5,706 bases of DNA, taken from positions 1 through 5,706 of the forward strand of contig JAGBRF010000042.1 of NCBI GenBank assembly GCA_017632555.1, given 5' to 3'. Below, in pieces: positions 4,592 to 5,706 of this stretch. Both the position numbers and the translations under genes were made by a program. The notes beneath the pieces are model-generated. The model made no database searches. It saw only the letters and a list, made by a program, of their open reading frames with translations, and was not told where the DNA came from. How positions within the stretch are numbered: the stretch's first letter is position 1; each line of letters opens with the position of its first letter. Source of the stretch: Alphaproteobacteria bacterium (lineage in GTDB: Bacteria; Pseudomonadota; Alphaproteobacteria; RF32; UBA3637).

Positions 4592-5706
4592 ATGAAAACA
4601 TTGAAGAAAATTTATGAAAAAGTGTCATATTGCATAAAAGAGTTATGGGATTTATGGCTTTTCCTGTGTAAGCGGTTAAAGGGAAAAATATTCCCTAAAA
4701 GTTTGTTGGGGCGTTTTATTTTAATCATTTTGTTGCCGTTGATTGCGTTGCAAATTTTTGCTTCTATGGTGTTTTTTGAACATCACTGGTATTTAATCAG
4801 TCGCCGTTTGGCGCAAGATATCATCGGTGAAGTCAATACGTTGGCTTATGTGTTGGAAGAATATCCGGATTCCGAAGAAACAGAAGAATTGCTCTCTCAA
4901 ATGGAAAGCAATTTGATGTTTGAAATAAATTTCATGCAGGGCGAAACATTAAAGGCCAGTTCTCAATCCGGCTCAGGCAGTGGTATCGTAAAGCAAGTCA
5001 AAAAGGCTTTGTCCAGACACGATTATTCATATCAGATACAAGAAAATTTGGATCAAGATCACATCTTGGTTTATATCCAATTGAAAACCGGTGTTTTGGA
5101 AGTTCGTGTCCCACGTAAACGTTTTTTCAGTACGACAACGTATGCTTTCTTGTTGTGGATGATAGGCGCATCGATATTGTTGTTCTGGATTGCTTTCCTG
5201 TTTATGAAAAATCAGGTAAGGGCGGTGACGCGTTTGGCAAAAGCGGCGGAAAATTTCGGAACGGGACGTCCGGTGCAAATGTTTAAGCCGGAAGGGGCTT
5301 CCGAAGTGCGTCAAGCCGGTATGGCGTTTTTGAATATGCAGAACCGTATTTCACGGTATTTGTTGGAACGGACAAGTATGTTATCCGGGGTTTCGCATGA
5401 TTTGAAAACCCCGTTGACACGTATGAAGTTGCAATTGTCTATGACTCGAGTCGAAGGGGCAGAAGATTTGCTGAACGACATTGACGAAATGGAAAGGATG
5501 TTGGAAGGTTATTTATCCTTTGCAAAAGGCGAAGGAAAAGAGCCAGCCAAAAAAGTGGAAATATCCGCTTTGTTGCAAGATGTTGTTGATAAACTGCGCA
5601 GAAACGGGCAGGAAATTGACTTGCATATCGAACAAAAACAAGAAATTACCGTTCGTCCGAATGATTTTGCGCGGGCAATTACCAACATTTTATCAAATGC
5701 ACATCG
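4592..5706 (+). CDS. envZ: EnvZ-like membrane sensor histidine kinase (3' truncated by window)
   Basis: This frame stays open to the right edge (371 codons visible). A cytoplasmic basic N-terminus of about 40 residues ends FPKSLLGRF. Membrane span 1 is about 41-62 (ILIILLPLIALQIFASMVFF), a periplasmic region of about 120 residues follows, and span 2 is about 183-205. A HAMP-like linker (about 206-260) leads to the dimerization/phospho-acceptor helix with H-box SHDLKTPLTR, His269 being the predicted phospho-site. The HDLKT form is that of EnvZ-type kinases, which also dephosphorylate their regulator. The second helix of that domain is about 300-322. Asn365 and Asn369 in NILSNAH begin the ATP-binding N-box; the G-boxes lie beyond the window. 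Start: AGGGGA (4581-4586) is 5 bases before the ATG, 13 bases after the regulator stop. The kinase is expected to control the adjacent OmpR-type regulator. The periplasmic part contains a Ser/Gly-rich patch, SSQSGSGSG (123-131). The stimulus is unknown. Confidence 0.93.
   Translation, partial: MKTLKKIYEKVSYCIKELWDLWLFLCKRLKGKIFPKSLLGRFILIILLPLIALQIFASMVFFEHHWYLISRRLAQDIIGEVNTLAYVLEEYPDSEETEELLSQMESNLMFEINFMQGETLKASSQSGSGSGIVKQVKKALSRHDYSYQIQENLDQDHILVYIQLKTGVLEVRVPRKRFFSTTTYAFLLWMIGASILLFWIAFLFMKNQVRAVTRLAKAAENFGTGRPVQMFKPEGASEVRQAGMAFLNMQNRISRYLLERTSMLSGVSHDLKTPLTRMKLQLSMTRVEGAEDLLNDIDEMERMLEGYLSFAKGEGKEPAKKVEISALLQDVVDKLRRNGQEIDLHIEQKQEITVRPNDFARAITNILSNAH

Noticed and set aside
5027..5314. 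Minus-strand ORF of 95 codons inside the sensor kinase
   Set aside because: It lies opposite the clear kinase reading frame, which is open throughout and carries the membrane span, HAMP linker and H-box. The minus-strand translation is rich in His, Arg and Gln with no domain signal.

Overview
The window reads as ordinary chromosome of a low-GC alphaproteobacterium; GC looks near 40% by eye (not computed). The response regulator and sensor kinase at the right end have the wording of alphaproteobacterial OmpR/EnvZ pairs, for example the kinase N-terminal block FPKSLLGRF with EHHW shortly after it. The map-radC order and the FeSOD fit the same group. A host-associated or gut alphaproteobacterium is possible, but the sequence alone does not settle genus or order.

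Layout from left to right. Bases 1-876 are the 3' part of clpB on the + strand (second AAA+ domain and C-terminus), cut by the window edge. It converges on a minus-strand map-radC operon (2410 to 903), and the two transcripts share one bidirectional terminator hairpin at 876-901. Divergent from map, and sharing a palindromic -10 region with it, is an unrecognised 31-residue single-span membrane ORF (2494-2589). This small ORF ends 6 bases short of the minus-strand sodB stop (sodB is 3201 to 2596). A + strand tRNA-Leu(GAG) with encoded CCA follows (3328-3412) with a strong terminator. A near-consensus sigma-70 promoter (TTGGCA, 17 bases, TATAAT) overlaps that terminator and starts a three-gene signalling operon: a small Hpt protein (3485-3886), an OmpR-family response regulator (3886-4578) and an EnvZ-like histidine kinase (4592 onward, cut by the right edge).

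Functionally the left and middle parts are housekeeping and stress genes: protein disaggregation, N-terminal methionine removal, superoxide detoxification and a tRNA. The right part is a compact signalling unit. The kinase and regulator form a plausible EnvZ/OmpR phosphotransfer pair. The co-transcribed Hpt protein has an apparently intact phospho-acceptor histidine that a simple two-component pair does not need, so it is the best lead for unusual biology here. I see no mobile element, CRISPR array, phage gene or defence system. The most interesting items are the Hpt gene in an OmpR/EnvZ operon, the promoter folded into the tRNA terminator, and the unannotated small membrane ORF.
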